Part shown: piece by piece, positions 14,384 to 23,758 of the stretch
Numbering within the stretch: position 1 is the stretch's first letter
Layout of the letters: each line of letters opens with the position of its first letter
Origin: Bacillota bacterium
GTDB taxonomy: Bacteria; Bacillota; Clostridia; Christensenellales; CAG-138
NCBI GenBank assembly: GCA_023416175.1
Contig: JAEZIE010000288.1
Span: 1-26,118 of the forward strand
Length of the DNA: 26,118 nucleotides
Direction: 5' to 3'
Made by a program: the position numbers and the translations under genes
The notes under the pieces: model-generated
The model's database searches: none
Told to the model about the DNA's origin: nothing
The model's input: the letters and a program-made list of their open reading frames with translations, nothing else

Positions 14384-15334
14384 TTATTCCTGCTCTGCCG
14401 GTAAAACATTCGCGGATATGGGGCAAGCCTCTTCCTCGGGCGCCTGCTTTTTGCGCCCCAGCTTATGCCCCAGCTCGGAAAGCAAAATGGAGCCTGCGAT
14501 AAGCGTCGCTCCGAGCAGAAAGCGCAGCGTGAAAGGCTCCTGCAAGAATATGATGCCAAACAGAAACCCGAATGGCGCTTCCGTGCTCATCAATAAGGAA
14601 GCGTGGGAGACCGGCGCATATTTCAGGCCAACGTTCTCCAGCAGCAGCGCAAGCAGCGTGCATCCCAGCCCCAGGTACAACAGCGAGGAAATGGTTTCAG
14701 GCTGTAATAGGGTTTCAGGTGGGGGGAACGGCTCCATAAATGCGCCCGCAATGGCCCCGCTGACGGCGGCAAACAAAAATTGCAGCGCTGTGAGTAAAAA
14801 CACATCCATGCCTTTTTCAGTAAAGCGCGAAACCGCAACAATGTGTACGGCGTATAAAATACCGCAGAAAAGCGTGAGCAAATCCCCGATGTTAATGCTT
14901 AAGCCCTGCTCAAGCGCAATGACACCTACGCCTGCAAGACATACTACGGCAGCCAGTATGGCGTGCGTTCCCGGCTTTCTCCTGCTGATGAACCAATAGA
15001 ACAGCGGCACCAGCACCACATAGATGGACGTGATAAAGGCGTTGTTGCCTACCGTTGTAAAACCAAGGCCCAGCGTCTGCACATAGTAGCCCGCATAAAG
15101 AAGCACGCCGCACACGGCGCCCGCAATGAGCGTTTGCCTGTTCATACGCAATATGCGCTTCCAAAGTATCGCGCACAAAATCACAGCGGCAATGGCAAAG
15201 CGGAGAGAGAGAAGCCAGTTGACGGGTAAAAGATCCAAAGAATTTTTCATGACGACGAAGCCGCTGCCCCAAATGAGCCCCGCAACAAGAAGGGCAAGTT
15301 CCGCCATCAGCACCTGTTTTTTCGTAGCCTGCAC
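14384..15334 (-). CDS. EamA-family (DMT) transporter
   Basis: 316-residue membrane protein of the drug/metabolite transporter superfamily. It has about ten membrane segments in two EamA repeats (about 12-140 and 150-290), with the family hallmarks LIWGSGFVVMKNSL near the N-terminus and SLLMSTEAPFGFLFGIIFLQEPFT near residue 245. A charged tail (RKKQAPEEEA) follows the last segment. The start is GTG at 15334, about ten bases after AAGGA on the minus strand; an ATG at 15344 is out of frame. Family members export or import metabolites; the substrate is not predictable. A TATAAT (minus strand, 15365-15370) inside an inverted repeat is a candidate promoter. Confidence 0.9.
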   Translation of the reverse strand: MQATKKQVLMAELALLVAGLIWGSGFVVMKNSLDLLPVNWLLSLRFAIAAVILCAILWKRILRMNRQTLIAGAVCGVLLYAGYYVQTLGLGFTTVGNNAFITSIYVVLVPLFYWFISRRKPGTHAILAAVVCLAGVGVIALEQGLSINIGDLLTLFCGILYAVHIVAVSRFTEKGMDVFLLTALQFLFAAVSGAIAGAFMEPFPPPETLLQPETISSLLYLGLGCTLLALLLENVGLKYAPVSHASLLMSTEAPFGFLFGIIFLQEPFTLRFLLGATLIAGSILLSELGHKLGRKKQAPEEEACPISANVLPAEQE

Positions 15335-15516
15335 AAATACGCATTCCTTTCAGACAATACGCGTATTATACCATAGAAGCGAAGCGATATGGTATAAAAG
15401 CGCATGTGCGTTTAGGCCGCAGACGAAAATCGTACGCACATAAGAATAAGCCTATCAATAGCCGTAAGCGGCTATTATAGCATAAAAAGTTGCGGCCGAA
15501 AAAGATCAAAAACCCA

Positions 15517-15546
15517 TTGACAAAGCATGCACATACCATGTAAAGT
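15517..15546 (+). promoter_or_regulatory. Probable promoter of glnN
   Basis: A perfect -35 TTGACA (15517-15522), an 18-base spacer and a -10 TAAAGT (15541-15546, four of six consensus). The predicted transcription start, near 15553, lies only about 15 bases before the terminator-like hairpin at 15568. Confidence 0.6.
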
Positions 15547-15567
15547 AGTCATATCTTTAGGGCAGCA

Positions 15568-15610
15568 AGGGCGCTGTGCTATGTATAGCACGGCGCCCTC
15601 ATATTATTTT
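15568..15610 (+). terminator. Terminator-like hairpin in the glnN leader
   Basis: AGGGCGCTGTGCTA (15568-15581) pairs with TAGCACGGCGCCCT (15586-15599), 14 pairs with one G-U wobble, around a four-base loop. CATATTATTTT follows. It lies upstream of the glnN ribosome-binding site, so it could attenuate glnN or end a very short RNA. It does not show the hexanucleotide-loop pair expected of ANTAR targets. Confidence 0.75.
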
Positions 15611-15635
15611 AAGGGAATGAATGGGAGGAATAAAT

Positions 15636-17717
<2,082 letters not shown>

Positions 17718-17771
17718 GTCTTGGGCTAGCGGGAGCCCTTATCCATTAATATTCTTCTTCCTGAGGCAGAG

Positions 17772-17800
17772 GCGTCCGGCTACTTGTACCGGGCGCTTTT
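17772..17800 (+). terminator. Terminator of glnN
   Basis: GCGTCCGG (17772-17779) pairs with CCGGGCGC (17789-17796), with one wobble, around a nine-base loop; TTTT follows (17797-17800). A weaker GGGCT/AGCCC hairpin lies just after the stop codon (17723-17738). Confidence 0.7.
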
Positions 17801-17956
17801 GCTATGTCGCGGATATGCCTTTGGCATATCGCGAGCCGCTGCGGCGAGATTTTCCGCAGCCTGCCTGCGCCTTTTCAGACGCGGTCGGCGGCTGCGCAAG
17901 GTGTCCTTTGCGGCGTACACGCCACCACAAAGGACGGATTCATATGGATTGCCTAT

Positions 17957-18181
17957 TCGGGGAAACTGCATTCCATCTCTTCCCTGGGGTATCGTACACA
18001 GGGGGCGCGGGGAGGACATAGCCGAACGCCGCCTGTGGCGGATACAGTGAGGCGACGTCCCAGTGAGCAAGGGAGTATTAGGAGAGGCTTTGCCGCGATG
18101 TAATACGACCATTGCGAACTGTAAGCCCTCCCGCTATGAAATAAATAGAATTAACGTCGCCGCCGCAGGTGGCGATACCTT
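17957..18181 (+). repeat. Modular intergenic repeat, copy 2
   Basis: Shares with copies 1 and 3 the blocks GGGGAAACTGCAT (17959-17971), CAGGGGGCGCGGGG (17999-18012), AGCCCTCCCGCTATGAAATAAA-like sequence (18124-18145), and the tail hairpin TCGCCGCC-GCA-GGTGGCGA (18157-18175) ending GATACCTT. About 110 bases are inserted between the second and third blocks; that insert contains a further GCCGCCTGTGGCGG hairpin. The left end lacks a recognisable AGGTATC terminus, so its boundary is uncertain. Confidence 0.6.
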
Positions 18182-18278
18182 CAGATAATAAAAATCTATT
18201 CACAAAAAAATAAGTCTGTCCATGTCCTGTGCCTCATATATTGTTACGACAGAACGACGAATAAGAGAGGTGCAGCCT

Positions 18279-19781
18279 ATGGAACCCATCTGGAGCGAAT
18301 TGCAACTGGAGCGCATGGCGGGCAGGACCGCGGCGCAGGCGTTTGTAGAGGGTGATATTCCCATGCCTGTCGGGCGGGATGTGCAGCGCATTTTGCAGAC
18401 GGATGCACAAATTCATAACGAAACGGCGCGCTGCGCAAACGGCCGGGTGGATGTGGACGGGACGCTCATGCTGCAGCTGCTCTGCGTCAGCACGGAGGGG
18501 ATACCCTTTGATGTGCATGCATCCACGCGATACAACCACAGCGTCCCCATGGATGGCACGGAGGAAGGCATGCGGGCGGAGGTCACGCCGCAGCTCATGG
18601 ATATCCGTACGACTCTGGATAACAACCGCGCACATCTGGAGGCGGTGGCGGACCTCAACACAACTGTACAGCAGGGTCAGAATATGCGCGTCATTACGGA
18701 TATGCGCAACGCACGAAACCTGCAGACGCGGTATGATCAGACGCGGCTCGGGCGCATCCTTCCGCTTGCCGAGGTTTCCCTCCGTTCAAGGGAAGAGCTT
18801 GATGCCCCGGGCGTTGTCCAGGTGCTGCGCCTGAACGCGGCCCCTCATGTTGAAAACGTAACGCTGGAGGCAAACGGCGCGGCTGTCGAGGGTACGCTCT
18901 ATCTCTACGCGCTCTATCTGGATGAGGAAAACAGGCTGATGCAGGCGATATTGCGCGCCCCGTTCAGTGAGCTTATCCCGTTGGAAATGGATGCCTCCAC
19001 CTGTTCTCGCGTATTTGCAACCCCCGTCGTACGGGATATTTCCGGGAATGTCCTCACAGCCGGAGAAAGCCTGGAAATGAACACCACCTTGCAGATTGCG
19101 GTTACCTGCATCACACAGGAGAGCGTCAATACCCTGTCCGATGCTTACTCGGCGGACGGCAGCGTGGAGGTGCAGCGGCAGGTGGTGGAGCAGCTTACGC
19201 CTGTTAACACCGTCACCGGCCTGTGCAGGATTGTGGAGACATTGCGTGTGCCGGATGAAAATCCGGATATTGCGCGCGTCATATTCACCAGCGCCCGGCC
19301 TACCGTACTTGGCCTTTCTGACAACTCCGGCCAGCTTGGGGCGGACGGCATACTTGTTACCTCTGTGGTCTATGCGGGCGAAAATGGTGCCACCAACGTG
19401 TTTGAGGAGGATATCCCGTTCCGCTGTGTGATAGACGCGCCATATACGCCGGATGCCCTTGTACGCGTGCGTGTGCTCGAGACGCGCGGCATGGGGACGG
19501 GACGTACCATTCAGGTGGAATACCTGCTGGAAACGCAGGCAATGCTGTATGAACGACAGCAGCAGCAGCTTGCCGTAGGTATGGAGGAGGCGGTCCCCGT
19601 TTCACGGCAAAACGGGATCTTCGTGCATATGGCGAATGCCGGCGAAACGCTCTGGGATATCGGCAAGCGCTTTGGCGTCATGGTCGGGCAGCTTGAAGAA
19701 TGGAACCCGGAGGTGGGGGATACGCTCTTGGAAGGAACGCCGATACTCATCTTCTCCAATTCCGGGCGCAGGCGCAGCTGA
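18279..19781 (+). CDS. sipL: SPOCS (DUF3794) and LysM protein, SipL-like sporulation protein
   Basis: 500 residues from ATG 18279, preceded by AGAGAGGTG; the frame extends upstream to ATG 18222 without family features. The body is built from repeated SPOCS/DUF3794-type beta-rich units, about three (roughly 30-140, 165-290 and 300-420). Each is marked by stretches such as VDVDGTLMLQLLCVS and VEGTLYLYALYLDEENR. A C-terminal LysM domain (about 447-492, MANAGETLWDIGKRFGVM, ending EGTPILIF) follows. This arrangement matches SipL of Clostridioides, the SpoIVA-interacting protein needed for spore coat assembly around the forespore. The gene symbol rests on domain order and length, not on an alignment. 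It stands alone on the plus strand. Confidence 0.85.
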   Translation: MEPIWSELQLERMAGRTAAQAFVEGDIPMPVGRDVQRILQTDAQIHNETARCANGRVDVDGTLMLQLLCVSTEGIPFDVHASTRYNHSVPMDGTEEGMRAEVTPQLMDIRTTLDNNRAHLEAVADLNTTVQQGQNMRVITDMRNARNLQTRYDQTRLGRILPLAEVSLRSREELDAPGVVQVLRLNAAPHVENVTLEANGAAVEGTLYLYALYLDEENRLMQAILRAPFSELIPLEMDASTCSRVFATPVVRDISGNVLTAGESLEMNTTLQIAVTCITQESVNTLSDAYSADGSVEVQRQVVEQLTPVNTVTGLCRIVETLRVPDENPDIARVIFTSARPTVLGLSDNSGQLGADGILVTSVVYAGENGATNVFEEDIPFRCVIDAPYTPDALVRVRVLETRGMGTGRTIQVEYLLETQAMLYERQQQQLAVGMEEAVPVSRQNGIFVHMANAGETLWDIGKRFGVMVGQLEEWNPEVGDTLLEGTPILIFSNSGRRRS

Positions 19782-19817
19782 AAAATACCGACCAGGTCAT
19801 TGGCCTGGCCGGCAGGG

Positions 19818-19851
19818 AAAAAAAGCGGACCGCCTACATAGGCGGTCCGCT
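19818..19851 (-). terminator. Terminator of the hup transcript
   Basis: A perfect 11-bp stem, AGCGGACCGCC (19824-19834) with GGCGGTCCGCT (19841-19851), and a six-base loop. On the minus strand it is followed by seven T (from the A-run 19818-19824). It lies 18 bases past the hup stop. On the plus strand, reading from sipL, it has a stem but no T-run. Confidence 0.92.
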
Positions 19852-19869
19852 GTGCTTACGGGAGGTTAC

Positions 19870-20142
19870 TTAGTTCAAAGCGTCCTTGAAAGCTTTGCCG
19901 GCTTTAAAAGAGGGAGCCTTGGACGCGGGGATGTCGATTTCGGCCCCGGTCATGGGGTTGTGGCCCTTGCGAGCTTCGCGGCTCTTGACTTCGAATACGC
20001 CAAAGCCAACCATCTGAACCTTCTCACCGGCCTTCAAAGAAGCGGTGACGGTGTCTACAAAAGCGTTGATCGCCTTTTCGGCGTCCTTCTTAGAAAGCTC
20101 GCTCTTCTGCGCAACAGCAGCGATCAGATCCGTTTTGTTCAT
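19870..20142 (-). CDS. hup: HU-family DNA-binding protein
   Basis: 90 residues, the standard length of HU. The protein MNKTDLIAAVAQKSELSKKDAEKAINAF has the canonical N-terminal helices, and VGFGVFEVKSREARKG followed by NPMTGAEIDIPAS forms the DNA-embracing beta-arm with the conserved Pro. The start has AAGGAGGA on the minus strand. It is the last gene of the spoVB-mazG-hup block, an order common in Clostridia, and lies 99 bases after mazG. It bends and compacts DNA as a dimer. Confidence 0.97.
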   Translation of the reverse strand: MNKTDLIAAVAQKSELSKKDAEKAINAFVDTVTASLKAGEKVQMVGFGVFEVKSREARKGHNPMTGAEIDIPASKAPSFKAGKAFKDALN

Positions 20143-20241
20143 AAGTGGATTATCCTCCTTAAATGTTCAATGTTCATTCAGCATTATTATGCCGAAACCT
20201 ATTTTACCAGTCTTTTTGTCGATATACAAGCCCTTTGTTCC

Positions 20242-21687
20242 TTATTTTTGCCTATTTTCGGCACTTTTAACAGCCTGCCACAGTATTTCCTGCTCTTCAA
20301 GCGTCATGGAGTCGAGCGAGCGGCCCCGCTTTTGCGCAAGCGCCTCCATTTGGGCAAAACGAGTGAGGAATTTCTCGCTGGCGCTTGTCAATACCTCTTC
20401 CGGTTCCAAATGCAAAAGCCTGCATACATTGACTGCCGCGAACAGGAGATCGCCCATTTCTTCGGCTACGTTCGCGTTAGTCTCCATGGCCTGGCGCAGC
20501 TCTTCCGTCTCCTCGGGCAGTTTCATAAATGCTTCCCGTGCGTCGTTCCAGTCGAACCCCACCTGCCCGGCCTTTTTTTGAAGCTTATAGGCCCGCATCA
20601 GCGCTGGGAGGTTTTTGGGCACCGCTTGGAGCACTTCCGTTTGGGAAGAAAACTGCTTTTCCTTTTTTTTGAGCTGCTCCCATTTTTCCACCACGGCGTC
20701 CGGCGTATCTGCCCGGCCCGTACCGAATACATGCGGGTGCCGGTAGATGAGCTTTTGTACAATGCCGGTGGTCACGTCCCGCCCGATAAACCGCCTCTGC
20801 TCCGCTGCCATTTCGGCATGGAACACGATCTGCAGCAGCACGTCCCCCAGTTCCTCGCACAGCGCCGCGTCATCCTTCTGATCGATGGCGTCGAGCACCT
20901 CGTAGCATTCCTCGATCATCGTCTTTTTCAGGGTTTCATGCGTCTGCTCCCGGTCCCACGGGCAGCCGCCCGGGGCACGCAACGTGTGCATGACCGCCGC
21001 AAGCTCCTGGTAGCCAAACCGCGTCAGGGACAGGAACTCTGCCGGAGGGACAAGCAATACGGTTGTCGCGTGGAACTCATCCTGCCTGTCCAATTCATAC
21101 AACTGGACAGTCCTTGTCTGATAGACCCCGGCTTGCGACATCGTACAAAGCGTTACTGGATGCTCGTCCGGATAGTATTCGGTCAGCGCAAGTTTGACCT
21201 CGCCTGCGCGGATCTTTGTATCCAGTTCCTCCACAGCAAGCGGAAGTTTCGGATCCATCGCTTCCGGCAGCGCGTTTGCCGCGGCTATGACATAGGACGC
21301 GTAATCCAGGCCCGCCTGAGAAAGGGCGGCCTGCGCATAGGAGACGCCCGGCAAAACGTGCACGGTGATCTGTGCGGACGCGGCCTTTTCCTTTAGCAAC
21401 TTAAGCCCGTCCCCCATGCCGCGCCCAGGCACTGCGTATACCACATCGCCTTCCATACAGGCTGCAAGCAGGCGACCAACTATCGCGTCCCGCAGCGCAT
21501 CAAAATCCTCAGAGCGCTCATACAGGTCGTCCATCGTCACGTAGGGAAGCCCTGCTTCGATGATAGGCAGCGCACAGGGCGTGTGCGCCGTTTGCAGGTA
21601 GAGCTTGTCCGCCCTTTTGCAGGCGTCAAGCGCGGCACAGGAAATGGTTTGTGGTATCGAAAGCGCGGCGATGGTTAACGTGGGCAT
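20242..21687 (-). CDS. mazG: MazG-family nucleoside triphosphate pyrophosphohydrolase with N-terminal methylase-like domain (YabN type)
   Basis: 481 residues, the usual YabN/MazG fusion length. The C-terminal half has two MazG units. The first, LRAPGGCPWDREQTHETLKK, carries the metal-binding EECYE and EELGD motifs; the second carries EETEE and EEMGD. Both look intact, so hydrolysis of nucleoside triphosphates to monophosphates is expected. The N-terminal half (about 1-220) aligns by eye with the tetrapyrrole-methylase-like domain of Bacillus YabN and keeps VVYAVPG. However, the glycine-rich GLGPG-type opening motif is replaced by IAALSIPQ. The start follows AAGGAGCC. It lies downstream of spoVB and upstream of hup. 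Confidence 0.93.
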   Translation of the reverse strand: MPTLTIAALSIPQTISCAALDACKRADKLYLQTAHTPCALPIIEAGLPYVTMDDLYERSEDFDALRDAIVGRLLAACMEGDVVYAVPGRGMGDGLKLLKEKAASAQITVHVLPGVSYAQAALSQAGLDYASYVIAAANALPEAMDPKLPLAVEELDTKIRAGEVKLALTEYYPDEHPVTLCTMSQAGVYQTRTVQLYELDRQDEFHATTVLLVPPAEFLSLTRFGYQELAAVMHTLRAPGGCPWDREQTHETLKKTMIEECYEVLDAIDQKDDAALCEELGDVLLQIVFHAEMAAEQRRFIGRDVTTGIVQKLIYRHPHVFGTGRADTPDAVVEKWEQLKKKEKQFSSQTEVLQAVPKNLPALMRAYKLQKKAGQVGFDWNDAREAFMKLPEETEELRQAMETNANVAEEMGDLLFAAVNVCRLLHLEPEEVLTSASEKFLTRFAQMEALAQKRGRSLDSMTLEEQEILWQAVKSAENRQK

Positions 21688-21716
21688 TATATGGCTCCTT
21701 CAAGTTCAAAGAGTAC

Positions 21717-21747
21717 GTTCCTTTTCTTTCCACGAAAGAAAAGGAAC
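21717..21747. repeat. Perfect long hairpin between spoVB and mazG
   Basis: GTTCCTTTTCTTTC (21717-21730) and GAAAGAAAAGGAAC (21734-21747) are perfect inverted repeats with a three-base loop, followed by AAAAGAAAGCGTAC. The purine/pyrimidine strand asymmetry is striking. No long T-run follows on the minus strand, so it does not read as a classical terminator. It may be a dispersed intergenic repeat or a processing site in the spoVB-mazG message. Confidence 0.75.
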
Positions 21748-21784
21748 AAAAGAAAGCGTACCATTCACACATGAAATAGTTACA

Positions 21785-23401
21785 CTACACCCGGAACACT
21801 TTTCTAAGCCGGTTTCCGCCGGGGATAAACTGCAAATCTTCCACGCTGAACATTTTCAGCACCACCGCGAGCACCACATAGAGCATCACGCCCGCCAGTA
21901 CCGAACCCAGCGTCGCCACCGTCTGGCTCGCATGGTCCACGATGGCGCGATATAGGAACATCACGAGTATACCCATCAGCGCAGAAGAAAGTATGGGCTT
22001 GCCAAATACGTCGTACAGGTTCAATTTCATACCTGTTTTTCGAACCAGGTAGATCACATCCAGGATGCCCGCGGAAGCGTAGCAAACCACCGTGGAAACT
22101 GCGGCGCCCTGGATGTTGATTTCTGGCCGGTGCATCAAAACCAGCATGGTCACGACCTTCAATACCCCGCCGAACACCAGGTTGATGACGGGTATCGTCG
22201 GCCTGCCCAAGCCCTGTATGATGCCCGTGAGCGTCTGTACAATAGAGAGGAACACAACGCCGATACAAGCCGTCTGCAACAGCTCCGCAGCGAGTTTCAG
22301 CTCCGTTGGGGTAAGGGAGTGATAGAGCATGCCCAGTATCGGCTCCGCAAGCGCAAAGAGGCCCACGGCGCAGGGCGTGCCGATGATAAACGCAAGCTTG
22401 AGCCCCGTGCGCCCGGCGGAGCGGACCCGTTTTGCGTCCTTTTTTGCCATATAGGCGGATATGGCGGGCACAAGGCTCATGGCCAAAGCCGATGTCAATA
22501 CGGCGGGCATGTTGATGATGGGCGTCACGAACGAATACAGCAGAGAGTACGCCCTGCCTGCTTCCTGTACGGAATAGCCGATGCTTTCCAGTACGCGGAT
22601 GATGAACGCGCTGTCTATAATCCCCACCACCGGCATAACGGAAGCGCCGATGGTCACCGGCACGGCAATGGCGAGTATCTTTTTTGATATGGAGTTGAAA
22701 GTGGCTTTTTCTTTGCTGCGTGGCGTAGCTGCGATCTGCAGCGCAAATTCCTTTTTGCGGCGCAGGTAGAAGACCCAGATCACGATCAGGCCGACCAATT
22801 CCGATCCGCTTACACCAATCAACGCGCCCATGGCCGCGTATTCCGGCCCCTGGGGCATAAAGTGAATGGCGAGTGAAAACCCGAGCGCGAGCTTGCCGAG
22901 CTGTTCCGCCACCTGGGATACGGCGGTGCCCGCCATTTGCTGCATGCCCTGTAAATATCCGCGGTAGGCGCACATGAGCGAAACGAAAAGCAGTGCGGGT
23001 GCAAGCGCACGGAAGGAAAGCGCCTGCTTCGCAATCTCCGCCGCCGAAGCGGAGGTATAGGATATGGAGGCGAGCGCGTCCGCGCCCAGGAACATGAGCA
23101 GCGTGGTCGCGATGCCGATGATCAGCAGCAGCCGGAACGCGGTCTTAAATACCGCGCGGGCTCCGCGATAGTCTCCGAGCGTTGCGCGTTCGGATACAAG
23201 CTTGGAGATTGCCGTGGGCAATCCTGCAGAGGAAATGACCAGAAGCCAGGTGTAGTAGCGGTAGACGATATCGTAATACCGCATCGCGTCGATGCCGACG
23301 ATGTTGCTCAGCGGAATGCGGTAGACTGCGCCGATAAACTTTACAATCAATCCTGCGATCGCAAGGATCGCCGCGCCGCGCACGAAGGATCTTTTTTCCA
23401 T
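21785..23401 (-). CDS. spoVB: SpoVB/MATE-like oligosaccharide flippase
   Basis: 538-residue membrane protein of the MOP flippase superfamily (polysaccharide biosynthesis/SpoVB/MurJ-like), with about 14 hydrophobic segments. The N-terminus SFVRGAAILAIAGLIVKFIGAVYRIPLSNIVG is the typical SpoVB opening. GTAVSQVAEQLGKLALGF near residue 155 and INMPAVLTSALAMSLVPAISAYMAKKD near 295 also match. In Bacillus SpoVB is needed for spore cortex synthesis; family members flip lipid-linked sugars. The symbol is chosen on similarity and the spoVB-mazG-hup order; another flippase of the same family is possible. A promoter lies at 23448-23475, and GAGGGGG precedes the ATG. Confidence 0.88.
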   Translation of the reverse strand: MEKRSFVRGAAILAIAGLIVKFIGAVYRIPLSNIVGIDAMRYYDIVYRYYTWLLVISSAGLPTAISKLVSERATLGDYRGARAVFKTAFRLLLIIGIATTLLMFLGADALASISYTSASAAEIAKQALSFRALAPALLFVSLMCAYRGYLQGMQQMAGTAVSQVAEQLGKLALGFSLAIHFMPQGPEYAAMGALIGVSGSELVGLIVIWVFYLRRKKEFALQIAATPRSKEKATFNSISKKILAIAVPVTIGASVMPVVGIIDSAFIIRVLESIGYSVQEAGRAYSLLYSFVTPIINMPAVLTSALAMSLVPAISAYMAKKDAKRVRSAGRTGLKLAFIIGTPCAVGLFALAEPILGMLYHSLTPTELKLAAELLQTACIGVVFLSIVQTLTGIIQGLGRPTIPVINLVFGGVLKVVTMLVLMHRPEINIQGAAVSTVVCYASAGILDVIYLVRKTGMKLNLYDVFGKPILSSALMGILVMFLYRAIVDHASQTVATLGSVLAGVMLYVVLAVVLKMFSVEDLQFIPGGNRLRKVFRV

Positions 23402-23447
23402 GCATTGCCCCCTCTACCCGCTAAAATACGGGCTTGCTGCACCCTAA

Positions 23448-23475
23448 AGTATAGCAGATTTTTCTGTTTTGCCAA
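23448..23475 (-). promoter_or_regulatory. Probable sigma-A-type promoter of spoVB
   Basis: On the minus strand TTGGCA (23470-23475) and TATACT (23448-23453), each five of six consensus, are 16 bases apart. They lie about 47 bases before the spoVB start codon. A sporulation-specific promoter cannot be excluded. Confidence 0.6.
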
Positions 23476-23604
23476 CTGTGGCGGCGTGTATCCATGCCTT
23501 GCCGGCAAGAGTTCACGAAAATGTTAAAAGTGCTCCGCTGCCGTGCCATCATTTGCCTCTCCATGTACCCCTGCACTATGGTATACTCATTGTAATTCTT
23601 TTTA

Positions 23605-23634
23605 TACTAATCTCGTTTCGAAACGAGATTAGTA
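23605..23634. promoter_or_regulatory. Perfect 30-bp palindrome upstream of the SPFH gene
   Basis: Two 15-base halves, TACTAATCTCGTTTC and its exact reverse complement, abut with no spacer at 23619/23620. The left end overlaps a TATACT box (23603-23608). An operator for a dimeric regulator is the simplest reading; a hairpin in the leader RNA is the alternative. No regulator gene is adjacent. Confidence 0.75.
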
Positions 23635-23758
23635 GCGTGACGCGATAGCGGCACGCGCCGCACCGTGGCGGGCGCGCAGGCACATTTATTTCGCCTACGC
23701 GAACCAATAAAAAGCGTTGGCTTTTTATAAATAGTAAAACCATACATGGAGGAGCTAC

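Larger units (their letters stand above)
15335..15635. other. Divergent spacer upstream of the EamA gene and glnN
   Basis: 301 bp. It contains an inverted repeat TATACCATA (15367-15375) / TATGGTATA (15388-15396) over the candidate EamA promoter, and a perfect hairpin AATAGCCG-TAAG-CGGCTATT (15457-15476). The glnN promoter (15517-15546) and its leader hairpin (15568-15599) are listed separately. Confidence 0.65.
17718..18278 (+). other. Structured 561-bp spacer between glnN and sipL
   Basis: No credible gene. After the glnN terminator come several inverted repeats: ATATGCC-TTT-GGCATAT (17813-17829) flanked by TCGCG/CGCGA, then GCTGCGG/CCGCAGC near 17838-17860. A nested hairpin follows, GTCCTTTG (17903-17910) with CAAAGGAC (17928-17935), enclosing GGCGT-AC-ACGCC. 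Repeat copy 2 fills 17957-18181. Several open frames of 80-120 codons overlap here in all phases, none with a ribosome-binding site or protein features. Confidence 0.65.
23402..23758. other. Divergent control region between spoVB and SPFH gene
   Basis: 357 bp. It holds the spoVB promoter and, for the SPFH gene, an extended -10 (TGG then TATACT, 23582-23587) and a second TATACT (23603-23608) overlapping the 30-bp palindrome. Downstream are a GC-rich stretch with GCGC-type inverted repeats near 23650-23680 and a hairpin ATAAAAAGC-GTTG-GCTTTTTAT (23707-23728). The SPFH ribosome-binding site GGAGGAG follows. No gene is seen. Confidence 0.6.

Noticed and set aside
17784..18103. Overlapping short frames between glnN and sipL.
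   Set aside because: They occur in several phases over inverted repeats, lack ribosome-binding sites, and encode Arg-rich low-information products.
19636..21396. A 586-codon plus-strand open frame across hup and mazG.
   Set aside because: It is antisense to two well-recognised genes, starts inside the end of sipL, and has no family features; long shadow frames are expected at this GC content.
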